The translations under genes were made by a program, and so were the position numbers. The notes under the pieces were generated by a model, which was not told the DNA's origin, ran no database searches, and saw only the letters and a list, made by a program, of their open reading frames with translations. A stretch of 64,000 nucleotides of DNA from Halioglobus sp. Its GTDB lineage: Bacteria; Pseudomonadota; Gammaproteobacteria; Pseudomonadales; Halieaceae. The stretch spans positions 1-64,000 of the forward strand of contig JAGRIE010000012.1 of the NCBI GenBank assembly GCA_020443425.1, read 5' to 3'. Shown here one piece after another: positions 35,655 through 45,418 of the stretch. Position 1 is the stretch's first letter; each line of letters starts with the position of its first letter.

Positions 35655-37105
35655 CCGCGGTGCACAGAGTCCTGTATGTCGCCAGTGAGGCCTACCCGCT
35701 GATCAAAACCGGCGGGCTCGCAGATGTCGCCGGCAGCCTGCCTGAAGTCCTGCGACAGCAGGGGTTGGATGTGCGCCTGCTGGTGCCGGCCTATGCAGAC
35801 CTGCTGCACGGCCTCGACACCCCGTCCGAGGCGGTGGCCGAACTGTCACTGGAAGGTGACACCGTGCGCATCCTGCAGTGCTTTTTACCCGGCACCTCGC
35901 TGCGCACATGGCTGCTGGAGCACCCGTCGTTTTCGGCGCGGGCCGGCAACCCCTACCACGATGACAGCGGCGCGCCGTGGCCGGATAACGCCGAGCGTTT
36001 CATGTTGTTGTCGCGTGCGGCGGCGGCGATCAGCACCAGCGATACCGCGCTGGCGTGGCGGCCGGATATCCTGCACTGCAACGACTGGCACAGCGGCCCC
36101 GCCATCGCCCTGGCGCATCTGGCGCCGCTGCGGCCGCGCACCGTCTTCACCGTGCACAACCTGGCGCATATGGGGATATTTGACCGGCAGACGTTTGACC
36201 GGCTGGGTCTGCCGTCCCTGCTCTGGCAGGAGCACGGTCTGGAGTACTACGGGCAGTGCAGCTTTATCAAGGCGGGGCTGGTGTTCGCCGATGAGATCAC
36301 GACAGTCAGCCCGAGTTACGCCCGGGAGATCTGCGAGTCGCCCGGCGGCATGGGGCTGGAGGGTCTGCTCAGCCAGCGCCGGGACCACCTGACCGGGATA
36401 CTCAACGGCATCGACAGCCAGACCTGGGACCCCGCCAGTGACCCGCACATCCCGACCCCCTATGACGCCGGTACCCTGGGCGGCAAGGCACTGAACAAGG
36501 CCGCCCTGCAGCAGCAGTTGGGGTTGCCGTCGCGACAGGACTGCCCACTGCTGGGGTTTGTCGGTCGGCTGGTCGAGCAAAAAGGGCTGGAGTTGATACT
36601 GCCGGTGCTCGAAGACCTGCTGGATACCCCGGCCCAGCTTGTCATCCTCGGCAGAGGTGATCTACGCTATGAAGAGACGCTGCAGGCGCTGGCATCACGG
36701 CGCCCCGATGCGCTGTCGGTGATACTGGACTACGATGAAACGCTGGCGCACAGGATCGAGGCGGCCGCGGATATCTTCCTGATGCCATCGCTGTTTGAGC
36801 CCTGCGGGCTCAACCAGTTGTACAGCCTGCGCTACGGCACGGTGCCGGTGGTGCGGGCGGTGGGCGGGCTGGCAGACACCGTGACTGACGCCTCCGGGTC
36901 GGCCCTGGAGGAGGGTGTTGCCACCGGTGTTGTATTTGCGCAGCCGCAGCCGGATGATTTCCTGCGCGCGGTCGGGCGCGCGGTTGCACTGTGGCAGCAA
37001 CCGGCCGTCTGGCAGGCCGTGCAGCGCGCGGCCATGGCACAGGATTTCTCCTGGCAGCGCAGCGCAGAACGCTATCTGGAGCTGTATCGCTCCGCAATTG
37101 ATTGA
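35651..37105 (+). CDS. glgA: Glycogen synthase (ADP-glucose)
   Basis: GT5 glycosyltransferase that extends alpha-1,4-glucan from ADP-glucose. The ADP-glucose-binding [14 protein letters not shown] begins near residue 19; the second Rossmann domain carries [16 protein letters not shown] (near 300) and the GT-B motif [23 protein letters not shown] (near 380). Length 484 is standard. The start is TTG at 35651, overlapping the glgB stop, with GGAGG 4 bp upstream; a GTG at 35660 is the alternative. glgP follows after 16 bp. Confidence 0.96.
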   Translation: MTAVHRVLYVASEAYPLIKTGGLADVAGSLPEVLRQQGLDVRLLVPAYADLLHGLDTPSEAVAELSLEGDTVRILQCFLPGTSLRTWLLEHPSFSARAGNPYHDDSGAPWPDNAERFMLLSRAAAAISTSDTALAWRPDILHCNDWHSGPAIALAHLAPLRPRTVFTVHNLAHMGIFDRQTFDRLGLPSLLWQEHGLEYYGQCSFIKAGLVFADEITTVSPSYAREICESPGGMGLEGLLSQRRDHLTGILNGIDSQTWDPASDPHIPTPYDAGTLGGKALNKAALQQQLGLPSRQDCPLLGFVGRLVEQKGLELILPVLEDLLDTPAQLVILGRGDLRYEETLQALASRRPDALSVILDYDETLAHRIEAAADIFLMPSLFEPCGLNQLYSLRYGTVPVVRAVGGLADTVTDASGSALEEGVATGVVFAQPQPDDFLRAVGRAVALWQQPAVWQAVQRAAMAQDFSWQRSAERYLELYRSAID

Positions 37106-37121
37106 CGAGGTAAAAACCACC

Positions 37122-39668
37122 ATGCCCGGGTCCCTGTTCCCTCTTGAGATTCAACCGCGAATTCCCGCTGAACTGAGCGGCCTGAAGGAGATGGCGAATG
37201 ATCTGATGTACAGCTGGGACAGGTCTATCCGCAGCCTGTTCTACCGTCTCGACCGGCAGTTGTGGGAGGACTGTGGCCACAACCCCAAGGCGTTCCTGCG
37301 GCGGGTTTCCCAGCGGCGCCTGAACGATGCCGTTGCAGACCGCTCCTACATGGAGGAGTACCACCGCGTGATTTCGGCCTGTAATACCTACCGCGATCAT
37401 CGCGGCCGTCCGGAGTTGACCGAGCTGTTCGATCCGGAGGAGGACCTGATCGCCTACTTTTGCCTGGAGTTCGGCTTCCACGAGAGCTTCCCGATCTACT
37501 CGGGTGGCCTGGGCATATTGGCCGGCGACCACTGCAAGGCGGCGAGTGATGTCGGCCTGCCTTTTGTCGCGATCGGGCTGCTGTACCAGATGGGCTATTT
37601 CACCCAGACCATTGATGGGCACGGGCACCAGCAGGTCACCCATACGACGACGCGACCGCACGATCTGCCGGTAGTACCCACCCTGGCAGAGAGCGGTGAG
37701 CACCTGACTGTGGAGGTTGAGTTCCCGGGGCGCACGCTCAAGGTGCGGGTCTGGACAGCACAGGCGGGCCATATCAAGTTGTACCTGCTCGATACCAATA
37801 TCCCGGACAATTCCGAGGCGGATCGCGCCATCACGCACCAGCTCTACGGCGGCGATCGCGAGATGCGTCTGCAGCAGGAACTGGTGCTGGGCGTGGCGGG
37901 AGTGAGAGCACTGCAGGCGCTGGGTTTGCATCCCACTGTCTGGCATATCAACGAGGGGCATGCCGCGTTCCAGTTACTGGAGCGCTGCGCATCGCGGATG
38001 CGCCAGGGACTGGATTTCGACGCTGCGATGGAGCTGGTCGCCGCCGGTACGGTTTTCACCACCCATACCCCCGTGCCGGCCGGGCACGATATCTTCGACC
38101 AGCACCTGCTGGCCAAGTACCTGTCAAAAATGGCCGACGCGCTGGGGCTGTCGTTCGAACAGCTGTACGCACTGGGCCTGAATACTGGCGATGGCTTCAA
38201 TATGACCTGCCTGGCGCTGCGCTGCACCCGCTTCCACAACGGTGTCAGCCGTATTCATGGCAGCGTGGCGGCGGAGATGGAGGCGAAGCTGTGGCCGCAG
38301 ATCCCGTTTGCCGAAAACCCGGTCACGTATGTCACCAATGGTGTGCACCTGGAGACGTTCCTGGCCAAGGACTGGGTCAGCCTGTTCGATCTGCGCTTTG
38401 ACGACTGGCAGAACGAAATGCTGAATGAACAGTACTGGGAGCGTCTGGATGACATCCCGGATTACCACTACTGGAGTGTCCGCAAGGCGCTGAAACAGGA
38501 GCTGCTGGAGTATGTGCACGACACCGTGATCGCGCAGCAACACCGCAACGGTACCAGCGACGCCGTCATCAAGCATATGCTGCGGCATATCGACGACGCC
38601 GAGGAAGATGTGCTGGTGATGGGGTTTGCACGGCGCTTTGCGACCTACAAGCGCGCCCTGATCCTGTTTGCCGACCCGGAGCGCCTGTCGCGCTTGCTGA
38701 ATGATCCGGATCGACCGGTCGTGATTATCTTTGCCGGCAAGGCGCACCCTTCCGACCAGCCCGGCCAGGAGTTGATCCGGCGTATCCATGAATTTTCCAT
38801 GCAACCTGAATTCATCGGCAAGATCCTGTTGCTGGAGGGCTATGACATGGCGCTCGCCCGCAAACTGGTAGCGGGGGTGGATGTCTGGCTCAACACTCCG
38901 GAGTACCCGCAGGAGGCCAGCGGCACCTCGGGGCAAAAAGCGGGCCTCAACGGCGTGATCAACCTCAGTGTGCTGGACGGCTGGTGGGGTGAGGGCTACA
39001 ACGGCTCCAATGGCTGGGCTATCACACCGCGGGATGTGCGTTTTGACCATGACCAGCGGTATCGGGAGGAGGCAAGCGACCTGCTCGATACCATGGAGCA
39101 CGAGGTGATTCCAACCTACTACAACCGCAGCGGCGGCGGCTACTCCAGCGAGTGGATCGCAATGTCCAAGGCGTCCATGAAATCCACGATTCCGCAGTTC
39201 AACGCGCAGCGGATGTTGCGCGACTACGTCAACAAGCTCTATAAGCCGGCACAGAAACAGCGCCGCAAGCTGGAGGCAAACGATGCGCAGCAGGCCCGCG
39301 AACTGGCGCAGTGGAAGAAAAAAGTGCACCTGGCCTGGCCCGGCGTGCATATGCAGCTGATGTTCCAACCGCCGGCACATCTCCATTACGACGACACCAT
39401 CCAGCTCAAGGTGCGCGCGCACCTGAACGGGCTGGACAGCGCCGACGTGAAACTGGAGTGCCTGTTCGGACGCGCTGCGCCAGACGGCGGTGTCGATGTG
39501 GCCCAGGTCGCTGAACTGGTGGCGGTGGGCACGGATGAGGAGTGGACCGAGTTCAATATCGAGCTGGCGCCCGAAATTGCCGGTTTACAGTACTACAAGA
39601 TGCGTATGTATCCACGCAATGACGCGCTGAGTCATCCTTTCGAAATGGGCTGCATGATCTGGATCTGA
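37122..39668 (+). CDS. glgP: Alpha-glucan (glycogen) phosphorylase
   Basis: GT35 phosphorylase that releases glucose-1-phosphate from glycogen, 848 residues. It is of the type found in many bacteria and archaea outside enterobacteria (TIGR02094-like) rather than the muscle/E. coli form. Seen: an N-terminal DUF3417-like domain (MANDLMYSWDRSIRSLF near 27), the glucan/phosphate barrel with YSGGLGILAGDHCKAASD (near 127), GHAAFQLLERC, and the PLP region EASGTSGQKAGLNGVINLS (near 600). The preceding frame is open for 69 codons into glgA, but the ATG at 37122 with a GAGG 8-12 bp upstream is the natural start. Convergent to a minus-strand membrane gene 23 bp away. Confidence 0.95.
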   Translation: MPGSLFPLEIQPRIPAELSGLKEMANDLMYSWDRSIRSLFYRLDRQLWEDCGHNPKAFLRRVSQRRLNDAVADRSYMEEYHRVISACNTYRDHRGRPELTELFDPEEDLIAYFCLEFGFHESFPIYSGGLGILAGDHCKAASDVGLPFVAIGLLYQMGYFTQTIDGHGHQQVTHTTTRPHDLPVVPTLAESGEHLTVEVEFPGRTLKVRVWTAQAGHIKLYLLDTNIPDNSEADRAITHQLYGGDREMRLQQELVLGVAGVRALQALGLHPTVWHINEGHAAFQLLERCASRMRQGLDFDAAMELVAAGTVFTTHTPVPAGHDIFDQHLLAKYLSKMADALGLSFEQLYALGLNTGDGFNMTCLALRCTRFHNGVSRIHGSVAAEMEAKLWPQIPFAENPVTYVTNGVHLETFLAKDWVSLFDLRFDDWQNEMLNEQYWERLDDIPDYHYWSVRKALKQELLEYVHDTVIAQQHRNGTSDAVIKHMLRHIDDAEEDVLVMGFARRFATYKRALILFADPERLSRLLNDPDRPVVIIFAGKAHPSDQPGQELIRRIHEFSMQPEFIGKILLLEGYDMALARKLVAGVDVWLNTPEYPQEASGTSGQKAGLNGVINLSVLDGWWGEGYNGSNGWAITPRDVRFDHDQRYREEASDLLDTMEHEVIPTYYNRSGGGYSSEWIAMSKASMKSTIPQFNAQRMLRDYVNKLYKPAQKQRRKLEANDAQQARELAQWKKKVHLAWPGVHMQLMFQPPAHLHYDDTIQLKVRAHLNGLDSADVKLECLFGRAAPDGGVDVAQVAELVAVGTDEEWTEFNIELAPEIAGLQYYKMRMYPRNDALSHPFEMGCMIWI

Positions 39669-39691
39669 GCGCCGGCTTCGGTGCTGCCCCG

Positions 39692-41098
39692 TCAGTTGGC
39701 GGTGGCGGCCGGTGCCCTGCCGGCCCGGCCGCTGACCAGCAGGTCGTTGACCAGCAGTGCGCAGAGAAACAGCAGGCCGGGGGCGAGCTGGATACAGAGC
39801 CTGCCGACCCCGGTGAAGTTGGAGGCGCCGGCACCGAACACAGTGAACAGGAACAGGAACAGGAACATCAGTACAGCGCAGGCCAGCGCGACACTGATGC
39901 CCTGGTATTTACGCGAAAAGGCACCGGGAATGGTGAACCCCATCGGAAGGATGGCCAGTAACAGGTAGCCAAGCAGATGGAAATTATCGTGCAACCAGAC
40001 AGCGCGTATGGTGCCATTGAGGCCGTCCGGGTGGAACTCTGTGACCAGTTGCAAAATCTCTTTGATAATAATCGGGTTTTTTTGCATCAGTATGAACAGG
40101 AATGCAAGGCCCAGTGATACCAGCAGCGCCAGTTTGGCCAGCTTGTGCCTGGTCCTCGGTGCCAGCAGCAGTGCTGGTATGAAGGTCAGCGCCCAGGGTA
40201 GGCCTTCATTCTTGACCAGCAGGCAGCCCAGGGCGAATACCACAGCCAGCACTCCCTGTGCCCTGGAGCGAGTGGTCAGCCAGTTGTGGAATGCCATCAA
40301 GCCGGCGCAGTACGTCGCACCCAGGAACAGGTCCGCATAGCCAGCCAGCGCGACGTGAATATTCACCAGTGGCATGGACAGCAGCAGGTAGGTGAAACCC
40401 ATCGCCGTGAGCGGTGCGACGCCGGCGACGCGTAATTGCCCGAAAAAAGCACCGCCCATTGCCACCAGACAGAGTAGCCAGGGCAGGTTCATCAGGCTTT
40501 CGTTCCAGTGACCAACCGCCAGGTTCATCCACACCTGCAGCAGCGGGATGGTGTGGGGGTAGTCGGGGTGCCGATCCGTGAAAACCCCCGAGCCCCCCAT
40601 CTGCAACCACGCGTGGTTGTCCACGAAAGGCACCATCTCGGCGAACTCAAACCAGACCCTCGCTTTGGTCGCCCAGTGCATCGTCGCATCCCAGGGGAAC
40701 AGCGGTCGCCAGAGAATTTCAAGCCCGAGGGTGACGCAGCGAACCGCCAGCAGTAGCAGCAGTAACAGGAACAGCGCCCGGTGCGATGCCGGCATGGCGG
40801 AGAATCCCGCTGCGCGGGCGGGCGCCACCGCCGGGCCGGTGTGCCTGTGGCCCTGCAGCGTGATTGCCACGGCGATCAGCACGCCGGTGAGTGCACCCGT
40901 GGTGGCGAAGGACAGCGGCAATCCCAGTGCGTCCAGCCCCCATAGGAACTGGGGTATGAGCAGCAGGCCAAGGAGGGTGCCATTGCCCCACACAAGTGCG
41001 GCTCTTGCGGCCGTCTGTTGCGGTATAAGCAGGTTCAGCCACAGTCCACCCAGCAGAACCGGTAGTGCCAATGCCAGCAGGGTAAACAGTGTCTCCAT
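39692..41098 (-). CDS. Polytopic membrane protein, GT-C-like
   Basis: Integral inner-membrane protein of 468 residues with about eleven hydrophobic segments spread over the full length. The loop FPWDATMHWATKARVWFEF near residue 140, with an Asp-x-x-x-His-Trp and a following YPHTIPLLQVWMNL, resembles the first periplasmic loop of GT-C/PMT-type glycosyltransferases, but no family is assigned with certainty. If so it would use a lipid-linked sugar. The ATG directly follows the stop of the upstream minus-strand gene at 41099 (TAG-ATG), so the two are one unit. The 3' end faces glgP. Confidence 0.65.
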   Translation of the reverse strand: METLFTLLALALPVLLGGLWLNLLIPQQTAARAALVWGNGTLLGLLLIPQFLWGLDALGLPLSFATTGALTGVLIAVAITLQGHRHTGPAVAPARAAGFSAMPASHRALFLLLLLLLAVRCVTLGLEILWRPLFPWDATMHWATKARVWFEFAEMVPFVDNHAWLQMGGSGVFTDRHPDYPHTIPLLQVWMNLAVGHWNESLMNLPWLLCLVAMGGAFFGQLRVAGVAPLTAMGFTYLLLSMPLVNIHVALAGYADLFLGATYCAGLMAFHNWLTTRSRAQGVLAVVFALGCLLVKNEGLPWALTFIPALLLAPRTRHKLAKLALLVSLGLAFLFILMQKNPIIIKEILQLVTEFHPDGLNGTIRAVWLHDNFHLLGYLLLAILPMGFTIPGAFSRKYQGISVALACAVLMFLFLFLFTVFGAGASNFTGVGRLCIQLAPGLLFLCALLVNDLLVSGRAGRAPAATAN

Positions 41099-42253
41099 CT
41101 ATTTCACCCGTACCATGGTCGCGAAGGCATCGGATGAGACCAGTTCCACATCGAAGTACCTTCTTTGGGGGGAGACAACCCGGTTGAGCTTCGGGTCGAA
41201 GCGGAATTTCGACGGTGGAATCAATACGATGTAGTCGCCGCTGCGCAGTTTGTTCCTGCCCGGCAAGTCCGGCCCGTAGAGCGACCAGTACACATTCATC
41301 GGGTAAAAATAATAGGCAGTGCGCATGCCGCTGTAGTTGTCATTCGACGCCACAAAGACGCGGGCGTCTGCCGGTTGCAGCAGCGGTTTCACCGTGGAGA
41401 CAAAGGCATACAACTCCCTGTCCGGGCCCACCGCGAGCTTTTCCTCCGTGCTCTTGCCGACAAATTGCCTGTGGGTATCCACCAACTGGTGCAGCAGGCG
41501 GTTCTGCCAAAACATGTCCAGAATGATCCAGCTGCCAAAAAACACCAGCGCGACTACGGCCGGGTCGAAGCTGAGCCGGCGCTTGAACAGCCGCAACAGG
41601 GCCGCGTACGCGAGCAGGCTGAGGAGGATAAAGGCGACTGCGAGCATGGTGGGGTAGAAGGCCGCGACATTGAATGCCCCTGTGTAGGTGTTCATTGCGG
41701 CGGAGTTCCAGGGCGCGTAACTCGTCAGGTCCGAATGGATTGCCAGCAGTTGACGCGATGGGGAGGAGGGGAACAGTGAAAAATCGCTGATGCGCACCGT
41801 GTCGCCGGCGTGTCCTGAAAAGCGCAGCCCGAGGCCGCTGATTTTGCCGCCCCAGTCCCGCAACTCATCAGTCAACAGCCACAGCGAGTCCTGTGCCTGG
41901 CTCTCCAGCGTATAGACATGGGCGTTCTGCGGATCCCCGTCCACTGTCCAGACTATACTGACTTCTGTATCCGGTGCAGAGGACTCCAGCGCAAGGTGAA
42001 TAAAGGAGTAGTGGCGGGTATCGATCACGTTGCTGGCCAGGTACAGCAGACCGGCGCCGGCACTGTCGAGTTCGAGCTGCAGGTCATCGCCCGCAAGCGT
42101 GGCGGTGCCGGCGACAACCTCAGCGGCGGTCGGGTTCCACACCAGGGCAGGGCCCTGCTGGGCGCGTGCATTCGAAGGCGGAAAGACCTGCGTCAGGACC
42201 ACGAACAGGGCCGCAGCCCCCAGCAGCAGTGACAGGATAGTTGTTTTTATCAT
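41099..42253 (-). CDS. Membrane-anchored hypothetical protein
   Basis: 384-residue protein not recognised. Order: an N-terminal signal or anchor (residues 5-22), a beta-rich extracytoplasmic part of about 160 residues with a carbohydrate-binding-module flavour (DDLQLELDSAGAGLLYLASNVID, and a second WTVDGDPQNAHVYTLESQ), two or three membrane helices at about 195-260, and a C-terminal domain with YYFYPMNVYWSLYGPDLPGRNKLRSGDYIVLIPPS. It overlaps nothing but touches the next gene (stop at 41099, start at 41098). The pairing with a GT-C-like protein suggests a role in surface glycan or lipid-linked sugar transfer; that is inference. Confidence 0.6.
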   Translation of the reverse strand: MIKTTILSLLLGAAALFVVLTQVFPPSNARAQQGPALVWNPTAAEVVAGTATLAGDDLQLELDSAGAGLLYLASNVIDTRHYSFIHLALESSAPDTEVSIVWTVDGDPQNAHVYTLESQAQDSLWLLTDELRDWGGKISGLGLRFSGHAGDTVRISDFSLFPSSPSRQLLAIHSDLTSYAPWNSAAMNTYTGAFNVAAFYPTMLAVAFILLSLLAYAALLRLFKRRLSFDPAVVALVFFGSWIILDMFWQNRLLHQLVDTHRQFVGKSTEEKLAVGPDRELYAFVSTVKPLLQPADARVFVASNDNYSGMRTAYYFYPMNVYWSLYGPDLPGRNKLRSGDYIVLIPPSKFRFDPKLNRVVSPQRRYFDVELVSSDAFATMVRVK

Positions 42254-42568
42254 ATCAGCCGCCGCCTACCAGCAGTGCGGTCGTAAGCGAAAGCCATTTG
42301 TGTTGTCTTGAAGTGATGTCCCGGTACCCCTGCGCGCAATTGTCGGATAGCCAACTGCCTGTATGCTGCTATTCCGGTCCCTGGTCATATAGACAGTCGC
42401 TACGCAATCCGGTTGCTGTTTTTTCCAGAGGATAGCATTTTGGCAGTATTGGGGGACATCTATTTGTGTGACAGTGCTCTTGATATTGGCGTTCACACGA
42501 CCTGGGCGCGTTGGCCCGCACAGTGGGCCGGGCTCGCGCCGGTGCGGGTCGCGGGGTAGACTTGCGGT
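42254..42568. other. Intergenic region, 315 bp
   Basis: Divergent gap between the membrane gene pair and a lipoprotein gene. It should carry both promoters. Two short inverted repeats are seen (GGCCC/GGGCC near 42520, and GTGTGA...TCACAC arms near 42470-42500 that are too far apart for a CRP site). A 76-codon minus-strand frame at 42266-42496 lacks a good ribosome binding site. I see no clear RNA gene. Confidence 0.5.
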
Positions 42569-43237
42569 ATGCGGTTAGTGCTCTCCCTGTTGCTCTCGGT
42601 GGCTGTCGGCGCCTGTTCAGGTTACGAAGCCAAGAATCTGTTCAAGTCGGACATCGATCTGGTCGCCGACCAGTTCATCGCCAGGACCCGTGCCGACGTC
42701 AAGGAACTGGTGGTAAAGCTATATAAGCGCAACCCCGATCAACTGCGCAAGATACCCGGAATGACGGTAGAGGGTCGGCTGGCCCAGCTCACCGTGCGCC
42801 GCTACAAGCTGCAGTTTGCGGAGCTGGATTACAAGCAGGATATCGCGGCAATGAACCTCGCATTCGACCCCGGTTTCACGGGAGACAGGGTTTTTGCGCT
42901 GGCGGTGGGCTTGGGCAGTATGCTGCGGCATGCCTATGAGTACCAGCCCGAGATGTTCCTGCCTGACCAACTCGATGCGGCAGTGTTCCTGGCCAGCGCC
43001 CACAATGTGGAGGTGCTGTTATGGAAACTGAAGAATGCCCGCAGGCCTGACGGGCGGCACTACCTGATCACACACGAGTACCAGGGCGTGGTCGACAACC
43101 TGAGTTTTGAACGCCTGTTCGGCGAAATCATCGTGCTGCAGGAGATGATGGCCGGCATTGCCGGCGACTCCGCCAACAGGGCCGTGACCGGCGCCGTGCA
43201 TGTGGTCTCCAAAGCCTTTATTCCACTGCCGATTTAG
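42569..43237 (+). CDS. Predicted lipoprotein
   Basis: 222-residue protein with a short N-terminal signal and a lipobox-like VGAC at 13-16, then a helical soluble domain (for example RADVKELVVKLYKRNPDQLRKIPG, LFGEIIVLQEMM). No family recognised. It would be acylated by Lnt and placed in the periplasmic face of a membrane. Its last 20 bp overlap the 3' end of pqiC on the other strand, so the two genes are convergent with no room for a terminator. Start ATG at 42569. Confidence 0.7.
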   Translation: MRLVLSLLLSVAVGACSGYEAKNLFKSDIDLVADQFIARTRADVKELVVKLYKRNPDQLRKIPGMTVEGRLAQLTVRRYKLQFAELDYKQDIAAMNLAFDPGFTGDRVFALAVGLGSMLRHAYEYQPEMFLPDQLDAAVFLASAHNVEVLLWKLKNARRPDGRHYLITHEYQGVVDNLSFERLFGEIIVLQEMMAGIAGDSANRAVTGAVHVVSKAFIPLPI

Positions 43238-43796
43238 GTGTCCGGTTTTCCAGTGCTGTGGCGATGGACGTTGCCAGGTCAGTCAACAGGATTTTTTCTG
43301 CGTCTACCAGCGCGCTGTAACCGCTGGCCGCCAGCGCCCGCGACTCAGAGAAACGGTTGAGGGACGCCACCTCATCGCCGTCGACCAGCCACCAGTAGGC
43401 GACGATCAGCGCCTGGCCATCCTGTGTGCCGTGCAACTGGTCGATGCGGATATTCAGCACGGTGGTGCCGCGGGCGAGTTTGGCCGGCAGTAACTGCTGG
43501 CCGGTGGCCTGTGCGATCTCGGTGGCGAGGAAGTTGCGCACACCGTCATAGATCGGCTCCGCCCAGAGGTTCTGGCTGGCCGCGTGCATTTCACCGTTAC
43601 CGGTTGCCATGACCAGCCCGGGCTGGTCCAGGTAGGCCGCAATTTCCACGCTGCCCAGCGAGTACTGCGTCGAGGTGCTGAGTGCTGTGGACTGTAAATC
43701 CTGGCCAGATCGCAGCAGATAGTAGGTGGTGGGTAGCGGCTGGCTGGCGCAAGCGGAGAGCAGCACTACCAGGAACAAGCCGGCGACTTTCATCAT
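43218..43796 (-). CDS. pqiC: PqiC-type lipoprotein
   Basis: Outer-membrane lipoprotein of 192 residues, partner of PqiB in the inter-membrane Pqi system that moves lipids across the envelope. A signal peptide ends in the lipobox LLSACAS; the core is the PqiC/YmbA fold (DUF330; TYYLLRS at the start, VEIAAYLDQPGLVMATG, ending in TDLATSIATALE). ATGATG start; the first overlaps the pqiB stop as ATGA. Last gene of the operon; its 3' end overlaps that of the plus-strand lipoprotein gene by 20 bp. Confidence 0.9.
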   Translation of the reverse strand: MMKVAGLFLVVLLSACASQPLPTTYYLLRSGQDLQSTALSTSTQYSLGSVEIAAYLDQPGLVMATGNGEMHAASQNLWAEPIYDGVRNFLATEIAQATGQQLLPAKLARGTTVLNIRIDQLHGTQDGQALIVAYWWLVDGDEVASLNRFSESRALAASGYSALVDAEKILLTDLATSIATALENRTPKSAVE

Positions 43797-45418
43797 TGTT
43801 TCACCTCGGGTATGGGGTCGGGCACTGGATCAGGCGATACCAGCACGGCGTTGGGCTTCTCTGCCAGCGTGCGCGTCAGCGACTCCAGGTTGCCCATAGT
43901 GCGATTGAGCGACAGCAAGCTTGAATTCAGGCTCTGGTAAGCTTCAGAATCGGGCGACAGCGTACTGATAGCATCCCTCAGTTCCTGCAGGGTCTGGTCC
44001 AGCTGCATCGGCAGTTGCTGTGTGCTCTGGTTTGCCATCAGGGTCTGCAGGCTCGCCAGCGACTGGTTCAGGCTGGCCAGGGCGCTGTTGGTGCTGGCGA
44101 CTGTCTCGGCGATCGGCAGTTCATCGATGGTGTGAAGGATGGAGTTGACACTCTGCGCCAGCTGCGTCAGCCCGGTCTCAACGGTCGGGATGGTGGTGTA
44201 TTCAAGAAACGAACCCTCGGTCGCCGGCGGTGTATCAGCGTAGAAATCGATGCTGATATATTTGGCACCAGTGAGCAGGTTGCCGCTCTCCATGGAGGCG
44301 CGCAAGCCGTCCTGGACGCCGCGAGTGACACCCCGTCGCAACACATCAATTGACGCTTTGGTATCGGGCAATTCCATCAGGCCCGGCTCCACGTAGATCA
44401 GTACCGGGATGGGTGAACCCTCACCCTCGGTGCCGCTCCGCAGCTTCAGCGCCTGCCCCTCTTTCAACATGATCCTGTCGACCTTGCCGATCTGGATGCC
44501 GCGGAATTCCACCGGGGCACCCGGCAGCAAGCCCTTGACGGACTGGCTGAAACTGACCACGTAGTAAGTGCCGTACTTGAAGGGGTTCTTCAGGATATCC
44601 TCGTAGGAGGGGTACAGTTTAAAGTCGCTGTTAGCCGCTACGGGCCCGCCGTCCTTGACGCCTTCCGGCACGCCGAAGGACACGCCGCCGAATATAATGG
44701 ATTCCAGTGAGCCCGTCTGGACCTTGAAGCCGCTGGCACTGGCGCTCAGTGACACCCCGCTGGCGTCCCAGAAACGCACATTGCTGTTGACCAGCTCGTG
44801 GTAGGGGGCGTCGATAAATATCTGGTAGTGCACCAGTTTGTCAGCGGGCTTGAACTCCATGGTTTCGACACGGCCCACTTTATAGCCCTTGTACAGCACG
44901 GTGTCGCCGGCAGTCACTGAGGTCGCTTTGTCGCTGGTCAGGTTCAGGCGCAATCCGGGTGCCCCCGCCGGTGTCAGGGGCGGGTGCTCCAGACCGACGA
45001 AGCGGCGCGCTCCCTCCTCGCCCGTTCCCGGTGCCAGTTGCAGGTACGCGCCCGAGAGCAGCGTATCCAGCCCGGAGATGTTGTCGGCGCCCACCCGGGC
45101 GGTGACTACCCAGAACCGGGTGTCGCTGCGCAGCAGCGGCAGCGCCTGCCGGTCCAGCTTGACGCTGGCGATGACACCGTCGAATTTGTCATTCAGGCGC
45201 ACTGACTGCACTGTGCCCATCTCGACATCGCGGTACTTCACTTTGGTCTTGCCCTGCTCCAGCCCATCGGCTGTGCTGAAGGAGATTTCGATTTCCGGAC
45301 CCTCGTTCATCCAGTTGTCGATCACCATGTAAATCCCCAGTACCAGCGCCAGTACCGGAATCAGCCAGATGCCGGAAAACTTCCGACCCGGGCTGATGTC
45401 TGCTTGATCAATCGTCAC
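43793..45418 (-). CDS. pqiB: PqiB-type MCE protein
   Basis: MCE-domain protein of 541 residues: a single N-terminal membrane helix (GIWLIPVLALVLGIYMVID, about 18-36), three tandem MCE domains (about 45-130, 160-220 and 280-385, with repeated motifs such as VKYRDVEMGTV, LYKGYKVGRVE and EFRGIQIGKVD) and a long C-terminal coiled coil from about 430 that would form the needle-like tunnel to PqiC. Start GTG; its first 11 bp overlap the 3' end of the second PqiA half. Function inferred: phospholipid or toxic lipid transport across the periplasm; induced by paraquat in E. coli. Confidence 0.93.
   Translation of the reverse strand: MTIDQADISPGRKFSGIWLIPVLALVLGIYMVIDNWMNEGPEIEISFSTADGLEQGKTKVKYRDVEMGTVQSVRLNDKFDGVIASVKLDRQALPLLRSDTRFWVVTARVGADNISGLDTLLSGAYLQLAPGTGEEGARRFVGLEHPPLTPAGAPGLRLNLTSDKATSVTAGDTVLYKGYKVGRVETMEFKPADKLVHYQIFIDAPYHELVNSNVRFWDASGVSLSASASGFKVQTGSLESIIFGGVSFGVPEGVKDGGPVAANSDFKLYPSYEDILKNPFKYGTYYVVSFSQSVKGLLPGAPVEFRGIQIGKVDRIMLKEGQALKLRSGTEGEGSPIPVLIYVEPGLMELPDTKASIDVLRRGVTRGVQDGLRASMESGNLLTGAKYISIDFYADTPPATEGSFLEYTTIPTVETGLTQLAQSVNSILHTIDELPIAETVASTNSALASLNQSLASLQTLMANQSTQQLPMQLDQTLQELRDAISTLSPDSEAYQSLNSSLLSLNRTMGNLESLTRTLAEKPNAVLVSPDPVPDPIPEVKQ

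Noticed and set aside
42266-42496. Possible 76-residue gene in the 42.3-42.6 kb gap
   Set aside because: GTG start with no good ribosome binding site, no domain and no supporting neighbour.
42471-42500. GTGTGA and TCACAC arms as a CRP site
   Set aside because: The spacing between arms is far more than the six bases required for a CRP palindrome.
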